Source of the DNA: Deltaproteobacteria bacterium
Lineage (GTDB): Bacteria > Desulfobacterota > Desulfarculia > Adiutricales > Adiutricaceae
Length of the DNA: 33,662 nucleotides
Assembly (NCBI GenBank): GCA_031264145.1
Contig: JAISEK010000032.1
Location: 1-33,662, forward strand
Reading direction: 5' to 3'
In this document: piece after piece, positions 1 through 8,869 of the stretch
Layout of the letters: each line of letters starts with the position of its first letter
Numbering within the stretch: position 1 is the first letter of the stretch
Notes under the pieces: model-generated
The model's input: only the letters and a program-made list of their open reading frames with translations
Told to the model about the DNA's origin: nothing
Databases searched by the model: none
Position numbers and translations under genes: made by a program

Positions 1-1656
1 GACAGCAAAACAAAGCTGGAAGCGAAAATCACAAAAGAACTTCTGGTAAACGCCAAACGCCATGACGTTTCCCCGCAAGGGGTTGACTCGGCCGATCTTT
101 TTTTGAGCCTGATAAGGGACATCAATGAGAGTTGCTCGCAAAAAGTCGTCCTTCTGATTGACGAGTACGACGCGCCGGTGATAAAGGTCATCCAGGATCC
201 AGGATTGTCCGGGATCGCGGATCTGCTAAGGGACACCCGGTCCGTCATGTCCGATTTCTACGGCAAGATCAAATCCGCGGATGAACATCTGGAACTCGTC
301 TTCATCACCGGGGTCACCAAGTTTTCCCGCATGGGCGTGTTCTCCACGTTGAACAATATAACGGATATTTCCCTTTTGCCCGAGTTTGCCGCCATCGTTG
401 GTTTCACGCAGGAGGAGCTGGAAAGATATTTCAAGCCATTCGTCAGGAGGACGGCCGACTCGCTGGACCTGGGGGAGAACGTCCTGCTGGACAAGATAAG
501 GGACTATTATGACGGTTTTTCCTTTGACGGGGAGACCCGGCTGTACAATCCCTTCTCCACCATGCACTTCTTTGGGGACATGGAGTTCAACAATTATTGG
601 ATGGAATCCGGGTCCAACACCCTCCTGAGGGAGATGCTGAGGGACAAGGGACTCACGGTCGACCAGTTCAAGGACTTGCCGGTGGAAAAGGATTTCGCCC
701 GTTCCCCGGGGGAAATAGAGAAGACCCCGGCCCACGGGTTCCTTTACCAGGCCGGCTATCTGACCCTGCGAAAAAAGACCGACTCGTCCTATGCGCTCGA
801 CTATCCCAACTTCGAGGTGCTGTCGTCCATGTCGCGGCTGTTCATCGACAACCTGTTCTCCTCGACGGTCGAGGCGGGCCAGGCCTCCATAAGGCTTGAG
901 GAACATGTCGCCGCTGGGGATGTCCCGGCGATCGTGGACGACATCATGATTCTTTACTCCAACTTGGCCTATGACGATCATGCGGCCGCCAAACGCCTTT
1001 CCATGTTCATAGCCCTGGCCAATGACCAAAAGGCCGAGGTGACGCGCCTCATGGAACCGGCTCTTGGACGTAGTGCGGTTTTGGGAATGACGAAGAGAAT
1101 AATACGGGCCATGGATAGAAACAAGCATGAGGAGGCTTTCTCCATCATGGACGATCTCATAGATAATAGCGGCCAAGGAAAAGAAATCCGCATAAAGCTG
1201 AACGAGAGCTTCTATCGGTCGAACCTGCATTCCTTCCTGCTGGGCGCGGGCCTGAGGGCCACCCCCGAGATCCATTCCAGCCTGGGCCGAAGCGATCTGG
1301 CCATAGAGCACAAGGGTCTGGCCTACGTCATCGAGATGAAGGTCGTCGGGAAGTCCTCCCAGGCCGGGACCGCCGCCCAGAGCGCCATGCGGCAGATCGT
1401 CGAGCTCGGCTACGCCGGCCGCTACGCCAGCCCCCCCATCCTCATGTCGCTGGCCGTGGCCGAGGACACGAGAAACGTCGCCGCCTGCGTCTTCTTCAAG
1501 GACGGAATGACTGAGAGGCTCGAATTCGGGTCTCCCATAAAAAAACTACCGAAGAAAGGGTCAAAGGGCCAGATGAAGGAGAAATCTGTCAAGACCGATA
1601 AGAGTAAACTTTCGGATAAATCTCCGAAGAAGACAAAGGGAGGCCCCAGACCATGA
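1..1656 (+). CDS. AAA-ATPase-like / PD-(D/E)XK nuclease family protein (DUF1703 type), 5' end outside window
   Basis: The reading frame is open from base 1, so the true start and the Walker A loop lie upstream of the window. The first in-window start-like codon, TTG at 103, is not a convincing start. What remains shows a Walker B-like strand (VVLLIDEYDAPV) and the FITGVTKFSRMGVFS segment typical of the AAA-ATPase_like family. A C-terminal nuclease-fold core follows, with GRSDLAIEHKG and then VIEMKV, which fits the D...ExK pattern of PD-(D/E)XK enzymes. The last 40 or so residues are a lysine-rich tail. These proteins are often multicopy in gut anaerobes and their biological role is not settled; mobile-element and defence-related roles have been proposed. 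The gene uses AGG-rich codons like the core genome. It is followed by about 170 bp of very AT-rich DNA. Confidence 0.85.
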   Translation, partial: DSKTKLEAKITKELLVNAKRHDVSPQGVDSADLFLSLIRDINESCSQKVVLLIDEYDAPVIKVIQDPGLSGIADLLRDTRSVMSDFYGKIKSADEHLELVFITGVTKFSRMGVFSTLNNITDISLLPEFAAIVGFTQEELERYFKPFVRRTADSLDLGENVLLDKIRDYYDGFSFDGETRLYNPFSTMHFFGDMEFNNYWMESGSNTLLREMLRDKGLTVDQFKDLPVEKDFARSPGEIEKTPAHGFLYQAGYLTLRKKTDSSYALDYPNFEVLSSMSRLFIDNLFSSTVEAGQASIRLEEHVAAGDVPAIVDDIMILYSNLAYDDHAAAKRLSMFIALANDQKAEVTRLMEPALGRSAVLGMTKRIIRAMDRNKHEEAFSIMDDLIDNSGQGKEIRIKLNESFYRSNLHSFLLGAGLRATPEIHSSLGRSDLAIEHKGLAYVIEMKVVGKSSQAGTAAQSAMRQIVELGYAGRYASPPILMSLAVAEDTRNVAACVFFKDGMTERLEFGSPIKKLPKKGSKGQMKEKSVKTDKSKLSDKSPKKTKGGPRP

Positions 1657-2074
1657 GGCATTCACTAGACCATGTAATACTATATTTAATGTTAATTTAG
1701 ATTCATCATATATACTTAATGCTACGAGTATAAAAATAAATCAATCAAAATAATATAAAATACTTATATAAATAAATTATAATTAGATTTATATTAAGCA
1801 TCTATCAATTCTCAGAATCCCACACAACCACAATATGAGCCCTCAATCCACATATGGCTTTCCAGCGCCATGGGCCATGGCTCGGGCGTCATGCCCAGCC
1901 ATCCGAATTTCCGGGCCCATTTGTTATTCCCCCCCAGGCCGTCTTGCCCTGGACGGACAGGCCGATTTCCTATACAATGGAATCCGGCGTAACTGAATTT
2001 GGGCCCTTTGGCTTCAAGGTATTGGTTTTTTGGCCCATCAGGGCCAGGCCGGGGGGCCGCGGGAAGGATCATCG
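1657..2074. other. intergenic region, no gene seen
   Basis: The first half (about 1670-1800) is extremely AT-rich. The second half returns to genome-like GC content. Reading frames here lack family similarity and a convincing ribosome site until the GGGAAGGA at 2061-2068. I see no clear sigma-70 promoter or terminator. Confidence 0.5.
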
Positions 2075-3097
2075 ATGGGCGTCGGAATGGAGGCCGGGCG
2101 CAGGGCCCTGTCCTGGGCCAGGGAACGGCTGGGCGTCGGGGGGGACTGGCTCGCCGAGCCCCTCGCCTCGGACGCCTCCCCCAGGCGCTACTGGCGCCTG
2201 GCGGGCAAGTCCGGGAGCGTCCTGGTGATGGCCGGCCCTGACCTGGCCGAGAACATACGCTGGCTCAGGCTGGGCCAGAAGCTCCTGGCCAATGGCCATC
2301 CCTTGCCCAGGATATTCGCCCACGATCTCGGCCTGGGCCTCTTCGCGCTTGAGGATTTGGGAAGCGATCGCCTCGACGGCCTTGGCCGGGCGGGGGCCGA
2401 CGCGGGAAGGCTCCTTTCCGCCTACCGCCACGTGGCCGCCGTCCTGGCCGACTGGCACGACCGGGCCAGGGCCGGCGTGGGGGAGGCCTGCCGGCTGAAC
2501 CAGCCCTATGGGCCAGGCTTCGCGAGAAGGCACGAGTGGGACTATTTCGTCTCCGGCCTGGGCCTGATGGGCCTGTCGGGCTTTTTGTCCCCGGGCCTCT
2601 CGGCCGAGGCCGGGAGGCTGTGCCAGGCCGCCGGCTCCCCGGGCCAGGCCCCCGTCCTCATCCACCGGGACTTCCAGAGCCGCAACGTCATGCTGGCCAG
2701 GGGCGGCCCCCGGGTAATCGACTGGCAGGGGGCCAGGCTCGGCCCGCCCCTCTACGACCTGGCCAGCCTCGTCCTGGACCCCTACGTCGATCTGGGCCAG
2801 GAGGTCCGGGACGGCTGCGTCGGCGCCTACCTGGAGGCCAGCCGGTCGCCTGCCGGCCGCCGGGGGTTCGGCCGGCGGCTGGCCGTCGCGGGCCTCGTCA
2901 GGCTCATGCAGGCCACCGGGGCCTACGCCAGGCTCTGGAAGGTCCTGGGCCGGCCCTCCTACGCGGCCTACGTCCTGCCGGCCCTGTCAAGGATGTCCGG
3001 CCTTCTGGGGACAATCGGCCCCAAGGCCTTCCCCCTCGTGTCCGGACTGGTCAACCAAGCCCATGCGGCCTTGGCGGAGGCCCCATGTCAGCCATGA
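2075..3097 (+). CDS. AmgK-like sugar/aminoglycoside phosphotransferase-family kinase
   Basis: This is a 340-residue protein of the APH/choline-kinase fold. The catalytic loop HRDFQSRNVML matches the HxDxxxxN Brenner motif, and VIDWQGARLGPPLYDLA carries the metal-binding aspartate. The DFQSRN...QGARLGP...YDLASL pattern is typical of COG3178, which includes AmgK, the anomeric N-acetylmuramate/N-acetylglucosamine kinase of peptidoglycan recycling. The substrate here is an inference, because no MurU-type nucleotidyltransferase is adjacent. ATG 2075 is chosen because GGGAAGGA lies at 2061-2068; a TTG at 2030 is less likely. The end overlaps der by 13 bases, which suggests translational coupling. 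Confidence 0.8.
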   Translation: MGVGMEAGRRALSWARERLGVGGDWLAEPLASDASPRRYWRLAGKSGSVLVMAGPDLAENIRWLRLGQKLLANGHPLPRIFAHDLGLGLFALEDLGSDRLDGLGRAGADAGRLLSAYRHVAAVLADWHDRARAGVGEACRLNQPYGPGFARRHEWDYFVSGLGLMGLSGFLSPGLSAEAGRLCQAAGSPGQAPVLIHRDFQSRNVMLARGGPRVIDWQGARLGPPLYDLASLVLDPYVDLGQEVRDGCVGAYLEASRSPAGRRGFGRRLAVAGLVRLMQATGAYARLWKVLGRPSYAAYVLPALSRMSGLLGTIGPKAFPLVSGLVNQAHAALAEAPCQP

Positions 3098-4527
3098 TCG
3101 CCCTAGTCGGACGGCCGAACGTCGGCAAGTCCTCCCTCTTCAACCGCCTTCTGAGGCGCTCGGCCGCCCTGGTCGACGACCGCCCCGGGGTGACCAGGGA
3201 CCGCCACTACGCCAGCCTGGTCATCGACGGTCGCCGGGGCCTTCTGGTCGATACCGGCGGCTTCGATTTCTCGGACCTCGATCCCCTGGCCGGGCCCATA
3301 ACCTCCCAGATCAGGGCCGCCCTGGGGGAATGCGACCTGGCCGTCCTGGTCGTCGACGGGCTTCTGGGTCTCCACCCCCAGGACGCCGAGCTGGCCCGGA
3401 TGCTGAGGGAGTCGGGCCGCCCCTCCGTCCTGGCGGTCAACAAGATTGACAATCCCGGTTCCGCGGCGGCCGCCCTGGAGTTCCACGCCCTGGGGTTCGA
3501 CTCGGTGGTCCCGGTCTCGGCCGCCCATGGCCTGGGCCTGGAGGAGCTGAGGGGTATCCTGGCCGAGAGCCTCGAGCCCATCCCCCCGGATGACCCCGGG
3601 CCTGCCCTCGCCCCGCCCAGGATAGCCGTGATTGGCCGCCCCAATGCCGGCAAGTCATCCCTGGTCAACCGCCTTCTGGGCCAGGACCGCCTGGTCGTGG
3701 ACCAGAGGCCGGGGACGACCAGGGACGCCATCGACGTGGAGATAAGCCACGGGGGCCGGCCCTACGTCCTGGTCGACACGGCCGGGGTCCGGCGCAAGGG
3801 ACGGGTCTCGGAGAAGCTGGAAAAGCTCTCCGTCATGCGGGCCATCGGGGGCATAGAGGGCTCGGACGTGGCCATCCTGGTCATCGACGCCCTGGAGGGC
3901 CTCGCCGAGCAGGACGCCCACATCGCCGGCTACGCCGACGAGCGGGGCCGCCCGCTGATCATCCTCCTCAACAAGTGGGACGCGGTCAAGGAACGCCTGG
4001 AGACACGCCGGGCCATCCAGCGGGAGCTGGATCTGAAGATGGTCTTCCAGGAAAGGGCCCCGGTCATCACCGGCTCGGCCCTGTCCGGGGCCGGCCTTGG
4101 GCGGATCTTCCAGCTGGTTGACCGGATCATGGTCCAGTACGGCTTCAGGGCCTCCACGGCCGAGGTCAACAGGGTCCTGGAGGAGGCCACCGCCGCCCAC
4201 GCGCCGCCCCAGGTCGGCTCGGCGAGGCTCAAGTTCTTCTACGCCACCCAGGCCTCCTCCCGGCCCCCGACCTTCGTGGCCTTCGCCAACAGGCCCGACT
4301 CGGTCCACTTCTCCTACCGCAGGTTCCTGGCCAACCGCCTGCGCGCCGCCTTTGGCCTGGACCTGGTGCCGGTCAGGCTCCTCGTCAGGGGCCGCCACGC
4401 CGAGGAAAGGGAACGGGCCCGGGGCCGAGCGCCTGCGGGCAAGCGGCCCTCGGCCAGGCGCCCCGCGGCCAAGGCCCCGGCCGGCAGGCGTCCCGCCGGC
4501 AAGGCCAGGACAAGGACGAGGAAGTAG
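3085..4527 (+). CDS. der: ribosome-assembly GTPase Der (EngA)
   Basis: A 480-residue double-GTPase that acts in maturation of the 50S ribosomal subunit. The first G domain starts with GRPNVGKSS (residue 9 on), followed by DTGG and NKID. The second has GRPNAGKSS (about residue 184), DTAG and NKWD. A KH-like C-terminal domain follows, and the protein ends in a basic Arg/Lys/Ala/Pro-rich tail of about 45 residues, as in many Der proteins. ATG 3085 is preferred over ATG 3094 because GGAGG lies at 3076-3080. The start lies inside the 3' end of the kinase gene, so the two probably form one transcript. Codon use is core-like, with frequent AGG. Confidence 0.97.
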   Translation: MSAMIALVGRPNVGKSSLFNRLLRRSAALVDDRPGVTRDRHYASLVIDGRRGLLVDTGGFDFSDLDPLAGPITSQIRAALGECDLAVLVVDGLLGLHPQDAELARMLRESGRPSVLAVNKIDNPGSAAAALEFHALGFDSVVPVSAAHGLGLEELRGILAESLEPIPPDDPGPALAPPRIAVIGRPNAGKSSLVNRLLGQDRLVVDQRPGTTRDAIDVEISHGGRPYVLVDTAGVRRKGRVSEKLEKLSVMRAIGGIEGSDVAILVIDALEGLAEQDAHIAGYADERGRPLIILLNKWDAVKERLETRRAIQRELDLKMVFQERAPVITGSALSGAGLGRIFQLVDRIMVQYGFRASTAEVNRVLEEATAAHAPPQVGSARLKFFYATQASSRPPTFVAFANRPDSVHFSYRRFLANRLRAAFGLDLVPVRLLVRGRHAEERERARGRAPAGKRPSARRPAAKAPAGRRPAGKARTRTRK

Positions 4528-4737
4528 ATTTTTGGCTATCTGGGGCCGGAATTTGCCTGGCTTTTCTCGCGGTTGCCCAGAACTATCCGCGAAAAACGAG
4601 AACCGTAAGTGCTTGGGGACCCCCAAGGCCAAAGGCGGCAGGCACCTGCCTGTCGCCGAGCGGCATCGGCCGGGGGAAAGGCCAGGCGGAGAACTGATTG
4701 GTTTTGCCGACAGAATCCCATTGCCAAGGTTATCGCC
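4528..4737. other. intergenic region with three hairpins
   Basis: This 210-bp gap between der and the binding-protein gene can fold into three separate stems: TCGCGG/CCGCGA around 4567-4592, CTTGGGG/CCCCAAG at 4612-4627, and an 11-bp stem at 4634-4644/4647-4657 with one G-T pair. None is followed by a T-tract, so I do not call a rho-independent terminator. They could be RNA structure in the mRNA leader or simply GC-rich dyads. Confidence 0.4.
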
Positions 4738-6066
4738 ATGAACATGCCAAACCGCGTTTTGGGCCCGGGTGCCCTTGTTTTCGCGACCGGGCTCCTTTTG
4801 GGGCTTTTGGGCCTTACCGATCCCTTCCGTCCAGGGCCCGCCATGGCCCAGGATTCCGCGGCCGCGCCTGGCCTGGACGCCCCCGGCCCCGAGGCAGGGG
4901 ACGCGTCCTCTGTGCCTGGCCTGGACGATCCCGGCCCTGAGGCCGTGGCCGGCGGGGCCCGGCCGGAAGGGCCGCCCGCCGCCGCCCCGCCGCGGCCTCT
5001 CCTGGCCCCGCCGGGCGGCCGGCCCACCTTCGTCATGGCCATCCCCGAGACCGGGCATTGGTCCGTCTTTGGCTCCGAGGCCGTCCTGGGGGCCCAGCTG
5101 GCCCTGAGGAACCTCGGCGGCGGCTTTGACCTCAAGACCATCGACGAGACGGCGCGGGATTTCCCCGACCGCCTGAGGAGCCTTGGCTCACCCGTGGTGG
5201 TCCTGGGGCACCTGTTCGAGACGAGCCTGGCCCTTGGGGCCCCCTTCTACTCCAGGGCCGGGGCCCCGGTCCTCCTGACCTTCATCGAGAGCCAGGAGAC
5301 CCAGGGCCTGGGGGACGGGTTCGTCCGGCTCCTCCCGGATCCTGCGGCCCAGGGCCGGCGTCTGGCCAAGGAGGTGCCCAGGTCTGGCAAAAGAATCAAG
5401 CACGTCTACATCCTGGAGGGGCCGGACCCGGCCCAGCGGGAGCTGTCCGAGGCTTTCCGGGAGGCCCTCCTGAACCCCCAGGCCCCGGCCCCGACCAAGG
5501 CCAACCCCAAGCCCTCCAAGCCCAGGGCCATGTCGGCCAAGAACGTCAGCACCATACCCATAGACTCGCCCGGGGATCTGAAGGTCCTCCAGGAGATCAA
5601 GAGCGTCCCCCAGGACTGGATCCTGGTCGCCCTGCCGCCGAGGCTGGCCATGAGGGCGGCTCCCATACTGGGCTCCACGGGCTTCAAGAAGGCGACCTTC
5701 CTCATGCCGACCTCCCTGGCCCTCAGGGAGGTCGGGGCCTCCTACCTGGCCGTGGAAATAAAGAACCTCCAGGTGGCCCTGCCCCTTGAGATCGGCTCGG
5801 GCAAGAACCTGAACAAGGTCCTGGCCGAGTTCCGGCGCCGCTTCGTCCAGTTCCACCGCCGCGAGCCCAGCTGGGCGGCCGTGGTGGCCTACGACGCCGC
5901 CACCCTGGCCGCCCTGGCCGCCTCCAGCGAGGAGGGCCCGGCCTCGTATCTCTCGGACGCCGAGATTCCGCACGTGGCAGCGGCCGGCCGCCTGACGCTC
6001 TCGGGGGAGGGCTGGCCGGTCTCCATGGTCAAGCTTGACCAGGAACGCCTCCACTGGCTGCCCTAG
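4738..6066 (+). CDS. secreted type-1 periplasmic-binding-fold protein (branched-chain amino acid receptor-like)
   Basis: A 442-residue exported protein. The N-terminus has a hydrophobic segment (VFATGLLLGLLGL) and an AMA-Q cleavage site near residue 37. A low-complexity Ala/Pro/Gly linker follows and contains a duplicated PGLD(A/D)PGPEA unit. From about residue 95 the protein looks like a Peripla_BP_6/LivK-type fold: MAIPETGHWSVFGSEAVLGA at the start, then the VVVLGHLFE and APVLLTFIES strands that line the ligand cleft in this family. No permease or ATPase gene is nearby, so it may be a stand-alone sensor or a cell-envelope factor. LpoA-like proteins share this fold. ATG 4738 gives a full signal peptide; there is no strong ribosome site. 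Confidence 0.75.
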   Translation: MNMPNRVLGPGALVFATGLLLGLLGLTDPFRPGPAMAQDSAAAPGLDAPGPEAGDASSVPGLDDPGPEAVAGGARPEGPPAAAPPRPLLAPPGGRPTFVMAIPETGHWSVFGSEAVLGAQLALRNLGGGFDLKTIDETARDFPDRLRSLGSPVVVLGHLFETSLALGAPFYSRAGAPVLLTFIESQETQGLGDGFVRLLPDPAAQGRRLAKEVPRSGKRIKHVYILEGPDPAQRELSEAFREALLNPQAPAPTKANPKPSKPRAMSAKNVSTIPIDSPGDLKVLQEIKSVPQDWILVALPPRLAMRAAPILGSTGFKKATFLMPTSLALREVGASYLAVEIKNLQVALPLEIGSGKNLNKVLAEFRRRFVQFHRREPSWAAVVAYDAATLAALAASSEEGPASYLSDAEIPHVAAAGRLTLSGEGWPVSMVKLDQERLHWLP

Positions 6067-6075
6067 GTCCTGACC

Positions 6076-7320
6076 ATGGGGGCCCGGAGGTGGATCATCC
6101 ATCTCGATCTGGACGCCTTTTACGCCTCGGTCGAGACCCTGGACGACCCCAGGCTCAAGGGCCTGCCGGTCATCATCGGCGGGGCCGTGCCCCGGAGCGT
6201 GGTCTCCACCTGCTCCTACGAGGCCAGGGCCCGGGGCGTGCGCTCCGGTATGCCCTCGCTTGAGGCCAAGAGGCTCTGCCCCGAGGGCGTCTTCATGCCC
6301 GTCCGCATGTGGCGATACCAGGAGATCTCCCAGCGGGTCATGGCCATCTTCAGGCGCTACACGCCCCTGGTCGAGCCCCTGGCCCTGGACGAGGCCTTCC
6401 TGGACGTCACCGGATCCATCCGGCTCTTCGGCCCGGCCGAGGCCATCGCCGTCCTCATCCGGCGGGAGGTCAGGGAGGAGACCGGCCTGACCATCAGCGC
6501 CGGTGTCTCGACGCTGAAGCACCTGGCCAAGATAGCCTCAGGCCATCGGAAGCCCGACGGCCTGACGGTCATCGGGGAGGGCCAGGAGCTGGCCTTCCTC
6601 AGGCCCCTGGACATCGGTAAGCTCTGGGGGGTCGGCCGGGTCACCGAGAAGGCCCTGCGGTCCATGGGCCTTGGGACCATCGGCGATTTGGCCGACCTGC
6701 CGGAGAAGTACGTCCAGGCCCGCCTGGGCCGGAACGGCCACCACCTGTGGCTTCTGGCCAACGGCGTCGACGAGAGGCCCGTGGAGCCGTCGAGGGAGGC
6801 CAAGAGCATCGGCAACGAGGAGACGTTCGCCGTCGACCTGGAGGGGCCGGAGGACGTGAGCCGGGAACTTCTGGCCCTGGCCGTCAGGGTGTCCGCCCGC
6901 CTGAGGGAGGAAAAGCTCGTCGCCCTCACCGTCACGGTCAAGGCCAGGGACAGCGGGTTCAAGACCGTCACCCGGTCCCGGACGGTCAGGGAGCCCATCT
7001 GGCAGCACGTCCAGCTCCATCGGCTGGCCCTGGAGCTGTTTCCCTCGGAAAGGAAGGGGCCCTGGCGGCTTCTGGGCATTTCCGCCTCCAGCCTCTGGCC
7101 GGCCAGGGAACCGTGGGGCCCCGCCAACCTCTTTGAGGCCGCAGGCCTCAGGGCCCCGACCTTCGACCCCAAGCTGTCGGCGGCCATGGACGACATAAAC
7201 CGCCGTTTCGGGGCCGACCGTCTCAAGCCGGCCACCCTCCTGGAGAGCCCCGGCCGCGGGGCCGGCCGCGGTCGGCCCCCGGGAGGCCCAGGCGAGGGCC
7301 AGGGGCCGGGACCGGGGTAG
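6076..7320 (+). CDS. dinB: DNA polymerase IV (Y-family translesion polymerase)
   Basis: A 414-residue Y-family polymerase that copies damaged DNA. The palm motifs are intact: HLDLDAFYASVE (Asp11) and ALDEAFLDVTGS (Asp105, Glu106). The steric/finger segment TCSYEARARGVRSGMP follows the first motif. The thumb helix-hairpin-helix region (LWGVGRVTEKALRSMGL) and little-finger domain follow. The C-terminus ends in a Gly/Pro/Arg-rich tail without a clear beta-clamp motif that I can recognise. It starts 9 bases after the binding-protein gene, so they are probably cotranscribed. The ribosome site is weak. No LexA box was identified. Confidence 0.95.
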   Translation: MGARRWIIHLDLDAFYASVETLDDPRLKGLPVIIGGAVPRSVVSTCSYEARARGVRSGMPSLEAKRLCPEGVFMPVRMWRYQEISQRVMAIFRRYTPLVEPLALDEAFLDVTGSIRLFGPAEAIAVLIRREVREETGLTISAGVSTLKHLAKIASGHRKPDGLTVIGEGQELAFLRPLDIGKLWGVGRVTEKALRSMGLGTIGDLADLPEKYVQARLGRNGHHLWLLANGVDERPVEPSREAKSIGNEETFAVDLEGPEDVSRELLALAVRVSARLREEKLVALTVTVKARDSGFKTVTRSRTVREPIWQHVQLHRLALELFPSERKGPWRLLGISASSLWPAREPWGPANLFEAAGLRAPTFDPKLSAAMDDINRRFGADRLKPATLLESPGRGAGRGRPPGGPGEGQGPGPG

Positions 7321-7437
7321 GGCGCCACTGCCGGCTTTCCAGTCCTGGCCCGGCAATCGGCCGGACATCGTATCCACGCCTTGAGGCGACTATTCGCTCC
7401 GTCGGGCTTGGCCCTGACCTGCGAAGGGAGGTGCCTG

Positions 7438-8694
7438 GTGCGAAGGACCTTGCTGCCCATCGTCTTGGCTTTTCTGGTGGCCCTCTCGGGCCTGGCCTCC
7501 CCGACCACGAGGGCCCAGGAGGGGCCCTGGGGGGCCCAGGGGCCCCTTTACCCGGCCGAGGGGGCCAATGGCCTCTACGGCTACGCCAGCCAGGGCGACG
7601 TGATGGTCATCGACAGCGTCTTCATGGCCGCCAACCCCTTCGGGGCCGACGGCACGGCCTGGGTCATCCTCGGGGAGGCCTATGGCCGGATAGACGTCCA
7701 TGGGCGCTGGGCCAGGCCGCCCGAGGCCTGGTTCGCCAGGGTCTCCGACTCTTTTCCCAACGGCCTGGCCGAGGCCGAGGACGCCCTGGGGAACATCGGC
7801 TTCATCGACGGGGAGGGCCATTGGGCCATAGGCCCCGGCTTCAGGAGGAGCCGCGGCTTTTCCGGCAACGGCCTGGCCGCGGTCATGACCGGGGAGGGAA
7901 AGTGGGGCTTCATCGACGGGGAGGGGCGCTTCGCCATAGAGGCCGAGTTCCTGGACGCCAGGCCCTTCGCCCCCAACGGCCTGGCCCTGGTCAAGTCGCC
8001 CCAGGGCCTCTTCGGCTACGTGGACCAGAATGGCCGGTTCGCCATCGAGCCCCGCTTCAGGGAGGCCCGCAGCTTCGGCCGCAACGGGCTGGCGGCGGCC
8101 ATGCCCGAGGGCGAGGAGCTCTTTGGCCTGATTGACCAAAGTGGGGCGCTGGTCGTGGCGCCCAGCTTCGGCCAGGCAGCCGGGCCCTCGTCCAACGACC
8201 TGGTGGCCGTCTCGGATCCCGACGGCCTCTGGGGCTTCGCCGATGCCCTGGGCCAATGGGCCATCGGGCCGAAATACCAAAGGGTCAGCCCGTTCGGGGC
8301 CAATGGCCTGGCCAGGTTCAGGCTTGAGGATGGGAGCATGGGCCTCCTGAACGAGCTGGACCAGTGGGTCCTGGAGCCCCAGTTCGCCTATCTGGGCGAT
8401 TTCTCCGCCCAGGGCAGGCCGACCGAGTTTACCCCGGCCCATTCCCTGGACGGCTCCTGGGGCCTCATAAACAGGAGCGGCGAGTGGGTGGCCATGCCCG
8501 GCCAGGGGCAATGCGTCCTCCGCCTTGACGGCCTTCTGGCCGTCAGGGAGGCCGACGGGCCTGGCTGGGCCTACTACAACCTACGCGGACAAAGGAGGGT
8601 GCCCCTGGGCTACGATCGGCAGGCCGATCCCGAGCCTCCCGGCCCAGGCCGCCGGGGATGGCGCCAGCGGGGACCGGGCGGCCATGTCCCTTGA
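7438..8694 (+). CDS. secreted WG-repeat protein
   Basis: A 418-residue exported protein made almost entirely of about nine WG-type beta repeats. Each has the form WGFIDGEGRFAIEAEF followed by ANGLA, with variants such as FGYVDQNGRFAIEPRF and MGLLNELDQWVLEPQF. WG-repeat proteins are generally surface or periplasmic, and their ligands are mostly unknown. The start is GTG 7438, preceded by AGGGAGGTG at 7425-7433; it yields a signal peptide (LLPIVLAFLVALSGLASP, then TRA-Q). An upstream TTG at 7381 would add 19 residues before the signal and is unlikely. The C-terminal 30 residues are Pro/Gly/Arg-rich and of unclear value. Confidence 0.8.
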   Translation: MRRTLLPIVLAFLVALSGLASPTTRAQEGPWGAQGPLYPAEGANGLYGYASQGDVMVIDSVFMAANPFGADGTAWVILGEAYGRIDVHGRWARPPEAWFARVSDSFPNGLAEAEDALGNIGFIDGEGHWAIGPGFRRSRGFSGNGLAAVMTGEGKWGFIDGEGRFAIEAEFLDARPFAPNGLALVKSPQGLFGYVDQNGRFAIEPRFREARSFGRNGLAAAMPEGEELFGLIDQSGALVVAPSFGQAAGPSSNDLVAVSDPDGLWGFADALGQWAIGPKYQRVSPFGANGLARFRLEDGSMGLLNELDQWVLEPQFAYLGDFSAQGRPTEFTPAHSLDGSWGLINRSGEWVAMPGQGQCVLRLDGLLAVREADGPGWAYYNLRGQRRVPLGYDRQADPEPPGPGRRGWRQRGPGGHVP

Positions 8695-8729
8695 GGGGAT
8701 CGCCGGGACCCTCCCCTCGACCCATAGGT

Positions 8730-8757
8730 TTGGTTTTGGCCCCCGAGGGGCTATAAT
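8730..8757 (+). promoter_or_regulatory. candidate sigma-70 promoter of rfbBA
   Basis: TTGGTT at 8730-8735 and a perfect TATAAT at 8752-8757 are separated by 16 bases. They lie about 110 bases before the rfbB start, in the only non-coding gap upstream of that operon. Confidence 0.5.
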
Positions 8758-8869
8758 GGCGCCAGTGGCCGCCTCCAGGGCCGCCAGGATGGGGCTCCTT
8801 TTTCCTGGCCGGCGCCCTCCCGGGGCGGCCGCCAGTCATCCCCAAGTCCCTTGCGCGTAGGAGATCGCA

